In this document: piece by piece, positions 37,507-45,069 of the stretch
Position numbering within the stretch: the stretch's first letter is position 1
How the letters are laid out: each line of letters opens with the position of its first letter
Assembly: GCA_963772065.1 (NCBI GenBank)
Contig: CAVYVZ010000005.1
Span: 248,001-312,000 of the forward strand
Direction: 5' to 3'
DNA from: CAVYVZ01 sp963772065
GTDB lineage: Bacteria > Acidobacteriota > Vicinamibacteria > Vicinamibacterales > UBA2999
Length of the DNA stretch: 64,000 bases
Program-made: the position numbers and the translations under genes
The notes under the pieces: model-generated
Databases searched by the model: none
What the model saw: only the letters and a program-made list of their open reading frames with translations
Told to the model about the DNA's origin: nothing

Positions 37507-38676
37507 ATGGTCCGTTCTTTTTTGAACTTGTCGCTGAGTGTCGTGGTGCTTGCGAGCGGGACGCTGGTATCCGGGAACGACGTCCAGCGATCCGCCTTTC
37601 ACGACTACCGCGTTGCGACGGCCGTCGACGGGCTCGAGCGTCCATGGTCGATCGCCTTCCTTCCCAAGGGCGACATGCTCGTCACGGAACGCGCGGGGCG
37701 CCTCCGCATCGTCCGGGACGGCAAGTTGCTCCCGGCGCCGGTGGCAGGTGTGCCGAGCGCGGTCTTCTCGTCGCAGGGTGGGCTCTTCGAGGTCATGCCC
37801 CATCCCAATTTCGCCGCGAACCGGTTCCTGTACCTGACCTACGCGAAGCCGCTGGCCGATCCGAAGCAGTCGACGACCGCTCTCATCCGTGGGCGTTTCG
37901 AAAACGATCGACTCACCGACGTCCAACAGCTGTTCGAGTCCGTGTCTCAGGGCCGCGGACACTTCGGCGGCAAGATCGCGTTCGACAAGAGCGGCTACCT
38001 CTTTCTCACGCTCGGCGACCGGCAGGCTCCACCGCAAGGCAATCTCGAGGCGCATCCGGCGCAGGATCTGTCGAACCATCACGGCAAGATGATTCGGCTG
38101 CATGACGATGGCCGCGTGCCCGCGGACAACCCGTTCGTCAACCGTCCGGGCGCTCGACCGGAGATCTGGAGCTACGGGCATCGAAACGTACAGGGCCTCG
38201 CCATTCATCCTGAAACCGGCGACGTGTGGACGCACGAGCATGGGCCGCAAGGCGGCGACGAGTTGAATCGCGTGCAGCCGGGCCACAACTACGGCTGGCC
38301 GGTCATCGGGTTCGGCGTGAACTACCGGACCGGCCTCGCCATTCACGCGGGTACGCATCGCGAGGGGATGGACCAGCCTGTCCACATCTGGGTGCCCTCC
38401 ATCGGGATCTCGGGGCTCATGGTCTACACGGGCGATCGCTTCCCGCAGTGGCGCGGCAACCTGTTCGCCGGCGGCATGGCCGGTGAGCAGCTGGCGCGAC
38501 TCACGTTGAAGGGACAGCACGTCGTCAATGAGGAAACGCTGGCGCAGAACCTCGGGCGGATTCGCGACGTTCGCCAGGGGCCGGACGGGCTCATCTACCT
38601 CGTGACCGAGGATGAGGATGGCAAGCCGACGCCGGTGTTGCGCATGGAGCCGGTCGAGCGAACGACGCTCAGGTAA
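37507..38676 (+). CDS. secreted PQQ-dependent sugar (aldose) dehydrogenase family protein
   Basis: 389 residues from ATG 37507 (GGAG 7-8 nt upstream). The signal peptide is LNLSLSVVVLASGTLVSG. A six-bladed propeller of the Asd/YliI/soluble glucose dehydrogenase type follows: GLERPWSIAFLPKGDMLVTE, GRLRIVRDG, RGHFGGKIAFDKSGYLFLTLGDR, RPEIWSYGHRNVQGLAIHP, WTHEHGPQGGDELN. The catalytic His/Arg-rich loops and calcium-type GGDE are present. It oxidises aldoses in the periplasm using PQQ. No PQQ biosynthesis gene is in the window, so the cofactor is an inference from the family. It lies 18 nt ahead of the YciI gene. Confidence 0.92.
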   Translation: MVRSFLNLSLSVVVLASGTLVSGNDVQRSAFHDYRVATAVDGLERPWSIAFLPKGDMLVTERAGRLRIVRDGKLLPAPVAGVPSAVFSSQGGLFEVMPHPNFAANRFLYLTYAKPLADPKQSTTALIRGRFENDRLTDVQQLFESVSQGRGHFGGKIAFDKSGYLFLTLGDRQAPPQGNLEAHPAQDLSNHHGKMIRLHDDGRVPADNPFVNRPGARPEIWSYGHRNVQGLAIHPETGDVWTHEHGPQGGDELNRVQPGHNYGWPVIGFGVNYRTGLAIHAGTHREGMDQPVHIWVPSIGISGLMVYTGDRFPQWRGNLFAGGMAGEQLARLTLKGQHVVNEETLAQNLGRIRDVRQGPDGLIYLVTEDEDGKPTPVLRMEPVERTTLR

Positions 38677-38693
38677 GGGCGAGCGGCCCAGCG

Positions 38694-39014
38694 ATGTTCG
38701 TCATCGAGCTGGTTTACAAAGCCTCCCTCGACGAGATCGACGCGCACATGGCGGCGCATGTGAGGTTCCTGAAGAAGTATTACGCCTCGGGACATTTCGT
38801 CGTGTCGGGCCGCAAGATCCCGCGCGACGGTGGAATCATCGTGGCCGTGGGCGAGAGCCGCGAGCGGATCGAGGTCATCATGAGCGAGGATCCGTTCTGC
38901 GCCCGCGGCCTCGCCGACGCTCGCGTCATCGAGTTCCGCGCGAGCCAGCAGGCCGACGACATCGAGCAGCGGATCGCTCGTTTCGCAGCAGGGAATCGGC
39001 GGCTGCGGCGGTGA
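38694..39014 (+). CDS. YciI-like protein
   Basis: 106 residues in the YciI fold (ferredoxin-like dimer): FVIELVYKASLDEIDAHMAAHVRFLKK, then FVVSGRKIPRDGGIIVAV, and EDPFCARGLADARVIEF at the C-terminus. The H-x(3)-F-L of the active-site-like His/Asp pair (DAHMAAHVRFL) is kept. The family has no agreed reaction; some members are muconolactone-like isomerases or dehalogenases. It may be co-transcribed with the sugar dehydrogenase (18 nt gap). Confidence 0.88.
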   Translation: MFVIELVYKASLDEIDAHMAAHVRFLKKYYASGHFVVSGRKIPRDGGIIVAVGESRERIEVIMSEDPFCARGLADARVIEFRASQQADDIEQRIARFAAGNRRLRR

Positions 39015-39083
39015 CTCGGGCTAGACGTCGCCCATGCTACAGCCTGGATCGCTTGTTACCGATACGTCATCCGGAGGATCCCG

Positions 39084-39506
39084 TTGCTCCGTGTAATACC
39101 CGCCCTCATGCTCGGCATGCTGTTCAGCGCGGCGCCTGTTCAGGGCCAGGAAACCTACAGAATCATCGTCAACGTCGCCAACCCGATCGAAGGGCTGACG
39201 AAGCCCGAAGCGGTGCGGCTGTTCCTCACGCGGGCCACGTGGGACAACGGCGAGCCGGCGTTTCCGGTGGACCTCACAGCGACGTCGCCCGTCCGGGAGG
39301 ATTTCTCTCGTGACGTTCTCGGGATCGCCGTGGCCGCCGCCGTCCAGCAATGGAAGAAAGCGGCCGGGGAGCCGCCCCCGGCAGTCGCCACCGACCGTGA
39401 AGTGCTCGCGTTCGTCCGCTTGAAGCGCGGCGCAATCGGGTACGTCTCCTCCGCCGCGAACATTCAGGGCGTGAAGGTCGTGGCGATACTCAAGGCCACT
39501 AGGTAA
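39084..39506 (+). CDS. secreted phosphate-binding (PstS-type) domain protein
   Basis: 140 residues. TTG 39084 is the start: GGAGG lies about 7 nt upstream and a signal peptide begins there (VIPALMLGMLFSAAPVQGQ). The mature part has VNVANPIEGLTKPEAVRLFL, a Trp-containing WDNGEPAFPVDL and RGAIGYVSSAANIQGVKVV. The last of these is the hallmark of short PBP-like proteins related to the phosphate-binding lobe. At half the size of PstS it is probably a single-lobe relative. Ligand unknown. It ends just before the AT-rich dyad. Confidence 0.82.
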   Translation: MLRVIPALMLGMLFSAAPVQGQETYRIIVNVANPIEGLTKPEAVRLFLTRATWDNGEPAFPVDLTATSPVREDFSRDVLGIAVAAAVQQWKKAAGEPPPAVATDREVLAFVRLKRGAIGYVSSAANIQGVKVVAILKATR

Positions 39507-39511
39507 TCTGC

Positions 39512-39577
39512 GATTTTTGATTTTTGATTTTGGTTTTTGATTTCAAATCAAAAATCACAAATCAAAGATCAAAAATC
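39512..39577. terminator. AT-rich 66-nt dyad between convergent genes (probable two-way terminator)
   Basis: Left arm (39512-39543) and right arm (39545-39577) are near-perfect inverse complements built from GATTTTT units, with a one-base centre. In a GC-rich genome the pure A/T composition stands out. It lies between the stop of the PstS-like gene and the stop of the phosphofructokinase gene, whose TGA falls at its right edge. Its position suits a shared rho-independent-type terminator. Confidence 0.65.
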
Positions 39578-40892
39578 AATCGACGAATCCGACCGCGTCG
39601 TGTCGGCTCGCCTCGCCTTCCGCATCGATCACGAGCGGCGGCGGCTCGTGCGCGACGAGATACTCGAACTGGTCGCGAAACTGCTCGAGCGACATGCGAA
39701 CCGTCGCGGCGAATTTCGCGAGCTCGTGGGGATCGTTGAAGTCGTCGCGCCGCAGCCGGATCATGTAGCGGCGCGCGATCGCATAGCGCGTGGAGCGCGT
39801 GTCGACCAGCCGGATCTTGGTGCGTCCCGTTTCCCGGTCGATGAGCGCCGAGAACGGAATCGGCACGAAGTGGCCGCCCTGCATCGAGACCATCGCGGCG
39901 TTCCCGCCCGCCAGCAAGTACTTCGCGGCGCAATAGCCCAGATCGCGCGCGTACTCCATGTCGTACGGAATCGGATCGGCGCAGCGTAGCTCGTAGCCGA
40001 TGTTCTTGGCGACGAGCGTCGCCTTCACGCCAAGCTCCTTCAGCCGGATCGCCACCTGCGCCTTGAGGATCTCGCCGATGTTCACCTCGGCGATCCGCAG
40101 ATGTCCGTGCGCGTCGCGCTCGACCTCGTGCAGCGACGAGAGGTCGCTCGGATCGACGTCGAGCACCACCCCTTCGGCAATCATCGCCACCCCGTCGCGC
40201 CGGCCGTAGCTCAGGCGCTTGACGACCGCGCCGACGAGCGTGTCGACGATCGTCTTCAGCCGGAGCGGCTTGGGGAACTCCTCCGGAATCAGCGTGAGAG
40301 TCGCCCCCGCCGCCTTGCCGATCCCGAGCGCCAGATGTCCCGCCTTGCGCCCCATGGTGATCACGAAGTACCAGCGCGACGTGGTCTTCGCGTCGACCAT
40401 CAGGTTCTTCACGATCTCGGCGCCGTAGTGCCGGGCCGTCTGGAACCCGAACGTGTTCACCATCGGCGGCAGATCGAGATCGTTGTCGATCGTCTTCGGC
40501 ACGTGCACCACATGGATGCGGCCGGCCGCGCGCTCCTCGACCTTCATCGCCGAGAACGCCGTGTCGTCGCCGCCGATCGTCAGCAGGCGCGTCACGTCCA
40601 TCCGCAGCAGCGAGATTACGACGTTCTCGAGATACTTCGGGTCCGAGGTCGGATTCGCGCGGGCGATGCCGATGTGCGAGCCGCCGCGGAAGTGGATGCG
40701 GCTGACGGCGTCGATCGTGAGCGGCGTCACGTGGTCGATGTCTCCTTGCATCAGCCACTCGAAGCCGTCGCGGATGCCCACGACGTCCATGCCTTCCAGG
40801 GCGGCGCGAATCGTCGCCGCCCCGATCACCGCGTTGATGCCGGGCGCCGGTCCACCGCCGACGAGGATGGCCAGTTTCTTGTGATGCTCCAC
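39576..40892 (-). CDS. pfp: 6-phosphofructokinase, PPi-dependent type (PfkA superfamily)
   Basis: 438 residues. Family motifs: the nucleotide/PPi loop LVGGGPAPGINAVI, GGSHIGIARANP, the donor-binding GGDDT, VPKTIDNDLDLP, and TMGRKAGHLALGIGKAAG. Two residues mark PPi use over ATP: Asp in GGDDT (ATP enzymes have GGDGS) and Lys in PKTIDND (ATP enzymes have Gly). It would interconvert fructose-6-P and fructose-1,6-bisphosphate in the cytoplasm, reversibly, with pyrophosphate. The extended length over E. coli PfkA (320) matches PPi-type enzymes. The donor specificity is inferred from these residues. Confidence 0.93.
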   Translation of the reverse strand: MEHHKKLAILVGGGPAPGINAVIGAATIRAALEGMDVVGIRDGFEWLMQGDIDHVTPLTIDAVSRIHFRGGSHIGIARANPTSDPKYLENVVISLLRMDVTRLLTIGGDDTAFSAMKVEERAAGRIHVVHVPKTIDNDLDLPPMVNTFGFQTARHYGAEIVKNLMVDAKTTSRWYFVITMGRKAGHLALGIGKAAGATLTLIPEEFPKPLRLKTIVDTLVGAVVKRLSYGRRDGVAMIAEGVVLDVDPSDLSSLHEVERDAHGHLRIAEVNIGEILKAQVAIRLKELGVKATLVAKNIGYELRCADPIPYDMEYARDLGYCAAKYLLAGGNAAMVSMQGGHFVPIPFSALIDRETGRTKIRLVDTRSTRYAIARRYMIRLRRDDFNDPHELAKFAATVRMSLEQFRDQFEYLVAHEPPPLVIDAEGEASRHDAVGFVD

Positions 40893-40970
40893 GCATCAAT
40901 CATAGGAGCACACACCCCAACTCCCAAATCTCTTCGCTTGATGATTCTCATGACTGCGCTTGTCAGAAGC

Positions 40971-41085
40971 ACACCACGAAGCCACGGAGGTCACGAAGAT
41001 CACGAAGGGGCGTTCGACTGACGAACGCCATTGATGTTGATGATTTTCCAGATTCTTCTTCGTGTTCTCCGTGGCTTCGTGGTGT
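40971..41085. repeat. CACGAAG-type inverted repeat in an intergenic region
   Basis: Arms of about 31-37 nt, ACACCACGAAGCCACGGAG plus CACGAAGA extensions (40971-41007) and the inverse at 41055-41085, surround a spacer of about 47 nt. The first 19 bases match exactly. Within each arm the word CACGAAG recurs every 9-10 nt. This family of ACCACGAAG repeats is familiar from several GC-rich phyla and is probably non-coding. The ORFs across it (rich in HE, KPRR) are artefacts. Confidence 0.6.
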
Positions 41086-41109
41086 ACGTGACACGTGAAG
41101 TCACGAGAA

Positions 41110-41559
41110 TCAGCGAGCGGAGCGGACACGTGCCGGCTCGAGCGACAACCAGGTACTGAGAAGCAGGAGGCCGAGCAGCAGCAGAAACTGTGGTTCGCGC
41201 GCAACGCGCGCGCCGGCGAGGGCGACGAACGCCGACGCCAGAATGGTCAGCGAGACGTTCCCCGCGACGCATGCCGGCGACACACCCGGCGCCACGCCCG
41301 CGTAGAGACGCTGCAGCACGTTGAGCGCTCCCCCGAGCGCCATCGCAATGCCGCCGCTGGCGAACCAGAGCGCGCGGCTGGTCAGATCCGCGTAGAGGAG
41401 CCAGGTCGCTCCGATGTGGACGAGGCCGAGCACGATGATGGCCCAGCCTATGGAAAGCTGGGCCCACGCCCGCCACGTGCCCTCGCGCCAACGCTCGCGG
41501 TGGATTGTCCGCGCCAGCACGATACCGATGACGAGGACGCCGCCGAGCACGAGCGGCAT
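41110..41559 (-). CDS. small polytopic membrane protein of the ABC operon
   Basis: 149 residues with four hydrophobic helices: LVLGGVLVIGIVLARTI, AQLSIGWAIIVLGLVHIGATWLL, ALWFASGGIAMALGGALNVL and FLLLLGLLLLSTWL. The IGATWLLYADLTSRALWFASGG region recalls small DUF-type membrane proteins. ATG 41559 starts 1 nt after the TGA of the ABC permease. It is the last gene of the sigma/anti-sigma/ABC operon and probably an accessory membrane subunit. Confidence 0.7.
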   Translation of the reverse strand: MPLVLGGVLVIGIVLARTIHRERWREGTWRAWAQLSIGWAIIVLGLVHIGATWLLYADLTSRALWFASGGIAMALGGALNVLQRLYAGVAPGVSPACVAGNVSLTILASAFVALAGARVAREPQFLLLLGLLLLSTWLSLEPARVRSAR

Positions 41560-41560
41560 A

Positions 41561-42367
41561 TCAGAGATCGCGCCTGCTGAAGCGCCAGTAGGCGACCGCC
41601 ACCAGCACGGACGCGGCGGCGGCGAGCGTCAGGAGATCGCGCGCGGGATCCGTCAGACCGACCAGGATCCTGGTTCCCTGGTAGTAGTGAAAGGGCGACA
41701 CCGTGTCGACAACGCGAGCGGGCGTCCACGAGGCAGCCAGCACGTTCACGAGGTACAGGGCGACCGCAGCCATCGCCGCCGGTGCGAAGCCCGCGGTCCG
41801 TCGTCGTGCGCCGGTCGAGAGCATCAGCGACAGCGCGCCGAAGCACGAGGCGACGAGCACCAGATGGGCGGACAACGTGAGGATGCTCGGCAGCGACGGC
41901 CACTGCGCCGAGCGCGGCGCCACGAGAGCGGTCGTCGTCCAGGTCGCCGTCATCATCAGCGTGGCAAGCATCGCCGGGCAGGCCGCGAGGAGGATGGCCG
42001 ATCGGGTGACGATCAGGTGCCGCGCAACCGGCCGCGCGAGCAGGAGGTCCACGTAGCCTTCCTCGACATCGGCCGCCGGATCGGACGCCAGGAACGCCGT
42101 CGCGATCGACGTCATCAGCACGATGACGGGATGGAAGTACCCGAACGAGACGATGCCGCCGAACGAACCGAGGGCGAACATCGTGTCGCCGAGCCAGCGC
42201 TGAATGAAGCCGGGCACCATGCGGCCGGCGGCCTCGAACGTCTGCTGCTCGTGGAGCGACACCGCCTGGAAGACGAGCGCCACCTGAAAAGCGGCGAGGA
42301 GCGCCGCAACGCCTGCCAGCACGCCACGCGCCCGAGTGACCGATCGCACGACGAGCGCGGCGAGCAT
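41561..42367 (-). CDS. ABC-2 type transporter permease
   Basis: 268 residues from ATG 42367, which overlaps the stop of the ATPase gene as TGATG. Six helices are present, including LAGVAALLAAFQVALVFQAV, FGYFHPVIVLMTSIATAFLA, and the conserved YVDLLLARPVARHLIVTRS loop that contacts the ATPase (coupling helix). The fold is that of ABC-2 exporters of the NatB/YhaP group. It would export an antibiotic, peptide or lipid with the upstream ATPase; the substrate is unknown. Confidence 0.88.
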   Translation of the reverse strand: MLAALVVRSVTRARGVLAGVAALLAAFQVALVFQAVSLHEQQTFEAAGRMVPGFIQRWLGDTMFALGSFGGIVSFGYFHPVIVLMTSIATAFLASDPAADVEEGYVDLLLARPVARHLIVTRSAILLAACPAMLATLMMTATWTTTALVAPRSAQWPSLPSILTLSAHLVLVASCFGALSLMLSTGARRRTAGFAPAAMAAVALYLVNVLAASWTPARVVDTVSPFHYYQGTRILVGLTDPARDLLTLAAAASVLVAVAYWRFSRRDL

Positions 42368-43272
42368 CAGGGCTTCTCCTCGCCCGAGTAGAACTGCCGA
42401 ACGTACTGCTCGAGGCCAAACGGCTCGACATGGAGATCGCGTACCGGAAGATCTCGCATCGACTCGACGAGCGGCCCCAGTGGTCCGCGGACGTCGAGCG
42501 TCCACGAATCGGCGCCGCGAGTCACGAGTGTCACGCCGTCCAGCGCCGGCAGGTGTCCGTTCACCGCCGCCGCGAAGTCCACCACGACGCGCCTCGGCAT
42601 GTCGCGGCGGATCTCGTCGACGTCTCGTAAGGCGACGAGGCGTCCTCGCCGAATCAGGCCGATGCGATCGCAGGTCTTCTCCACCTCCGACAGCACGTGG
42701 GACGACAGAAACACCGTCATGCCGCGTGCGCCCAGATCGCGGAGCGTCTCCTCGAATGCTTCGATCATCAACGGATCGAGGCCGGCGGTCGGCTCGTCCA
42801 GCACCACAATCGGCGGATCGCTCATGAGCGCCTGCACCAGTCCGAGCTTTCGCTTCATGCCTTGCGAGTACTGGGACATGCGGCGGCGCAGATCCGTGTC
42901 GCTCACGTCGAACCGGTGCAGCAGCCGCTCGAGCGTCGCGGACGCCACGGGCCGGCCGCCGATCCGCGCGAGAAATCGAAGGAACCCGTGCCCCGTGAGA
43001 TCCGGATAGACAGGCAGCTCTCCCGGGAGATAGCCGACGAGAGCTCGCGCCCGGAGGCTCTCCCGCTGGCAGTCGAAGCCGCCGATCGATGCCGTGCCGG
43101 ACGAAGGACGCAGGAGGTCGAGCAGCAGCCGAATCGTCGTCGTCTTCCCCGCGCCGTTCGGCCCGAGAAAGCCAAAGGTTTCCCCCTGCGGAACGGCGAG
43201 CGTCAGGTCTTCGACGCCGACGACGCGTCCGTAGTATTTCGTCAGTCCATCGGTACGAATCGCATCCGGCAT
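42367..43272 (-). CDS. ABC transporter ATP-binding protein
   Basis: 301 residues. Walker A is GPNGAGKTT (about 36-44), the Q-loop/early region is VGYLPGELPVYPDLTG, the signature is YSQGMKRKLGL, Walker B is PPIVVLDEPTAGLDPL and the H-loop is VFLSSHVLSEVEKTCD. A C-terminal domain of about 80 residues follows, as in DrrA/NatA-type exporters. It pairs with the permease (TGATG overlap) and starts 15 nt after the anti-sigma gene, so it belongs to one operon with the sigma factor. Confidence 0.96.
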   Translation of the reverse strand: MPDAIRTDGLTKYYGRVVGVEDLTLAVPQGETFGFLGPNGAGKTTTIRLLLDLLRPSSGTASIGGFDCQRESLRARALVGYLPGELPVYPDLTGHGFLRFLARIGGRPVASATLERLLHRFDVSDTDLRRRMSQYSQGMKRKLGLVQALMSDPPIVVLDEPTAGLDPLMIEAFEETLRDLGARGMTVFLSSHVLSEVEKTCDRIGLIRRGRLVALRDVDEIRRDMPRRVVVDFAAAVNGHLPALDGVTLVTRGADSWTLDVRGPLGPLVESMRDLPVRDLHVEPFGLEQYVRQFYSGEEKP

Positions 43273-43287
43273 AGAAGCGGCCGTATG

Positions 43288-44361
43288 TTACCGGCGCGAC
43301 CGCGAGAGCTCGCGAAGCGCCGCTGCCAGCAGGTCGCGGCCGACATCATCCGTGCTGACGCCGTCGATGACCATCGCGTTGGAGGCAGCCGGGAGCTCGA
43401 ACCGGCTTGGCGGCACTTCAGCGCTCGACCACGTCTGGCGATTTCGCAGGCGAAACGCCAGCGAGAACGCTTCGCCCAGGTATGAACCGGCCGCCGAGAG
43501 CTCGAGAATCTGATAGTCGTTCGCGTCGATGACCGCACGCGCCCGATTGAGCTCCCACAACCCCGATGCGTTCGCGTCGCCGGCGATGGCCGGCAACTCG
43601 ACGACGTAGCGCTTCGCGCCATGCTCGTCGATCTCACGGAGCGTCTGCCCGGCCGTGACCTGAAGCAGCCGGATGACGGCCTGAATGTGATGCCGTTCGA
43701 TGTCGCGCAGGCTCACCGCCCGCGGCGACGTGCTCGTCAATCGGAACGCGAACGGCTGTCCGTCGACCGTGACCACCACGGTGCGCCGCCCGGCAGCAGG
43801 CTCCTCGCTGATTCCCTCGGCCAGCGTGCCGTCCGGCGCGTACCACACCGCGCGATATCGGCCCGGTGTGTCGTGATCGACCAGCTGCTCGATGCGGTAG
43901 GTTCCGCTCCGCGCCGCGCCCAGGCTCGGGAGCTTGACGTCGAGATCGAACTCGCGCAGCTCGATTCCGCTCGTGGTGTTCAAGGTCTTGAGCGACCGGT
44001 CGAGGATCTCGGCCGCTGACATCGCGCGCGGCGCGTCGAGCGGCGGCAGCGCGAACACGACGAGCAGAACCGCCACCGCAACGGCGCCGGCCGTCGCCCA
44101 CAGCCGTACGTTCGGGCGGAATTGCCGGTCGCGCAGCGTCGTCGCGCCGGAGCGGCGATGCCGCCTCAGGAGGGCGGCGTCGTTCAGCGACGCGGGCACG
44201 CTCAGGCTCGCCACCATCGAGGAGAGCTCGTGCGCTGCGCGCCGCGCGGCATCCACACGCGCTCGGCACTGATCGCACGTGTCGGCATGCTGCCGCTCGG
44301 AGCCGTGTGCCTCCTCGTCGGCCACCGCGCGGATTTGAGCTTCGTTCAGACACTTGGACAT
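43288..44361 (-). CDS. membrane anti-sigma factor with a zinc (ZAS) motif
   Basis: 357 residues. The cytoplasmic ZAS domain has H-x3-C-x2-C (HADTCDQC, about 24-31). A single TM follows at about 89-108 (LWATAGAVAVAVLLVVFALPP). The large periplasmic region starts with APRAMSAAEILDRSLKTLN and has beta-rich LolA/RseB-like sections (GIELREFDLDVKL, TYRIEQLVDHDTPGRYRAVWY, YVVELPAIAGDAN). It would hold the ECF sigma factor at the membrane until a periplasmic signal arrives. It is preceded by a tandem ribosome-site repeat and lies between the sigma and ABC genes. Confidence 0.88.
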   Translation of the reverse strand: MSKCLNEAQIRAVADEEAHGSERQHADTCDQCRARVDAARRAAHELSSMVASLSVPASLNDAALLRRHRRSGATTLRDRQFRPNVRLWATAGAVAVAVLLVVFALPPLDAPRAMSAAEILDRSLKTLNTTSGIELREFDLDVKLPSLGAARSGTYRIEQLVDHDTPGRYRAVWYAPDGTLAEGISEEPAAGRRTVVVTVDGQPFAFRLTSTSPRAVSLRDIERHHIQAVIRLLQVTAGQTLREIDEHGAKRYVVELPAIAGDANASGLWELNRARAVIDANDYQILELSAAGSYLGEAFSLAFRLRNRQTWSSAEVPPSRFELPAASNAMVIDGVSTDDVGRDLLAAALRELSRSRR

Positions 44362-44364
44362 TGT

Positions 44365-44403
44365 TTTCCTCGGCGTTTTCCTCGGCGTTTCCTCGGCGCT
44401 TCC
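44365..44403 (-). repeat. tandem SD-like repeat before the anti-sigma start
   Basis: On the minus strand the 42-nt gap between sigma stop and anti-sigma ATG holds three to four near-copies of CGCCGAGGAAA(A) in tandem, the last one 3-4 nt before the ATG. Each copy contains GAGGAA, a good Shine-Dalgarno core. Slippage in the number of units would change translation strength of the anti-sigma factor. Confidence 0.7.
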
Positions 44404-44955
44404 TCAGGCGTGCGACAGCGTGGCGCGCGCGCGTTCCCAGCGCGACATCGCGCGCGCGAGCAATCGCCCCACGGACGTTTCGCGTATTCCGGTGGCGGCG
44501 GCGATCTGGCGGTACGACAGACCCTGTGCCTTCAGCCCCAGGAGCATCCGGTCGCGCGGCGGAAGGGTTCCGACCGTCGCGAGAAACTGCGTCTCCGGAT
44601 CGCGGGGCTCGAGGTCGGGTGGCGTTGTCAGGAGCCGGTCGTGCTCGGGCAGCCACGGCAGCCATCGCCTGCGCCGCCGCAGCTGGTCGTGACACAGGTT
44701 GGCCGTCACGGCGAACAGCCATCCTTTGAGGTTCGAGCGGCCGCCGTCGTTCTTCAGGTGCGTCAGCAGGCGAAGGAATGCCGTCTGCACCGCATCCTCG
44801 GCGTCCTGCGGCTCGCGCAGCATCACACGGGCGAACCGATACAGCGAGGCATTGTGCGCTCGAAACAGCTCCAGCGCCTCGTCTGGCCAGGCCTCGTCCA
44901 CGGCCGCCGGGGTCGAACCGCTCAGCACAATGCTCGGAACTCCGATGCTGCCCAT
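44404..44955 (-). CDS. ECF-type RNA polymerase sigma factor
   Basis: 183 residues. Region 2 (about 25-95) has LYRFARVMLREPQDAEDAVQ and LKGWLFAVTANLCHDQLRRR. Region 4 (about 125-175) has LPPRDRMLLGLKAQGLSYRQ and TGIRETSVGRLLARAMSRWE. The 30-residue linker has PEHDRLLTTPPDLEPRDPE. It would direct transcription of its own operon (anti-sigma, ABC ATPase, permease, membrane protein), though no clear ECF promoter is visible upstream. The REPIN-like repeat copy 2 lies 39 nt upstream of its ATG. Confidence 0.93.
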   Translation of the reverse strand: MGSIGVPSIVLSGSTPAAVDEAWPDEALELFRAHNASLYRFARVMLREPQDAEDAVQTAFLRLLTHLKNDGGRSNLKGWLFAVTANLCHDQLRRRRRWLPWLPEHDRLLTTPPDLEPRDPETQFLATVGTLPPRDRMLLGLKAQGLSYRQIAAATGIRETSVGRLLARAMSRWERARATLSHA

Positions 44956-44993
44956 CCTGGCGATAGAACGCCGCCAGACCCGGTTTGTGACAT

Positions 44994-45069
44994 AGGGGTC
45001 TGGCCCCTATGGTGCCAGGTCTCATTTCGATGTCGGGTTGAGGCCTGGCACCATAGGGGCCAGACCCCG
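44994..45069. repeat. 76-nt REPIN-like palindromic element, copy 2 (intergenic)
   Basis: Same 26-nt arms as the copy in addB (25 of 26 pairing; left arm identical), with a different 24-nt centre. It lies between the start of the sigma gene and the stop of the secreted hydrolase-like gene, where it does no coding damage. Conserved arms with free centre sequence are typical of REPINs. Confidence 0.85.

Noticed and set aside
40896..41204. Frames rich in HE, KPRR and ATEN across the CACGAAG repeat
   Set aside because: They are translations of the repeat itself and match no protein pattern; both strands are open for the same reason.
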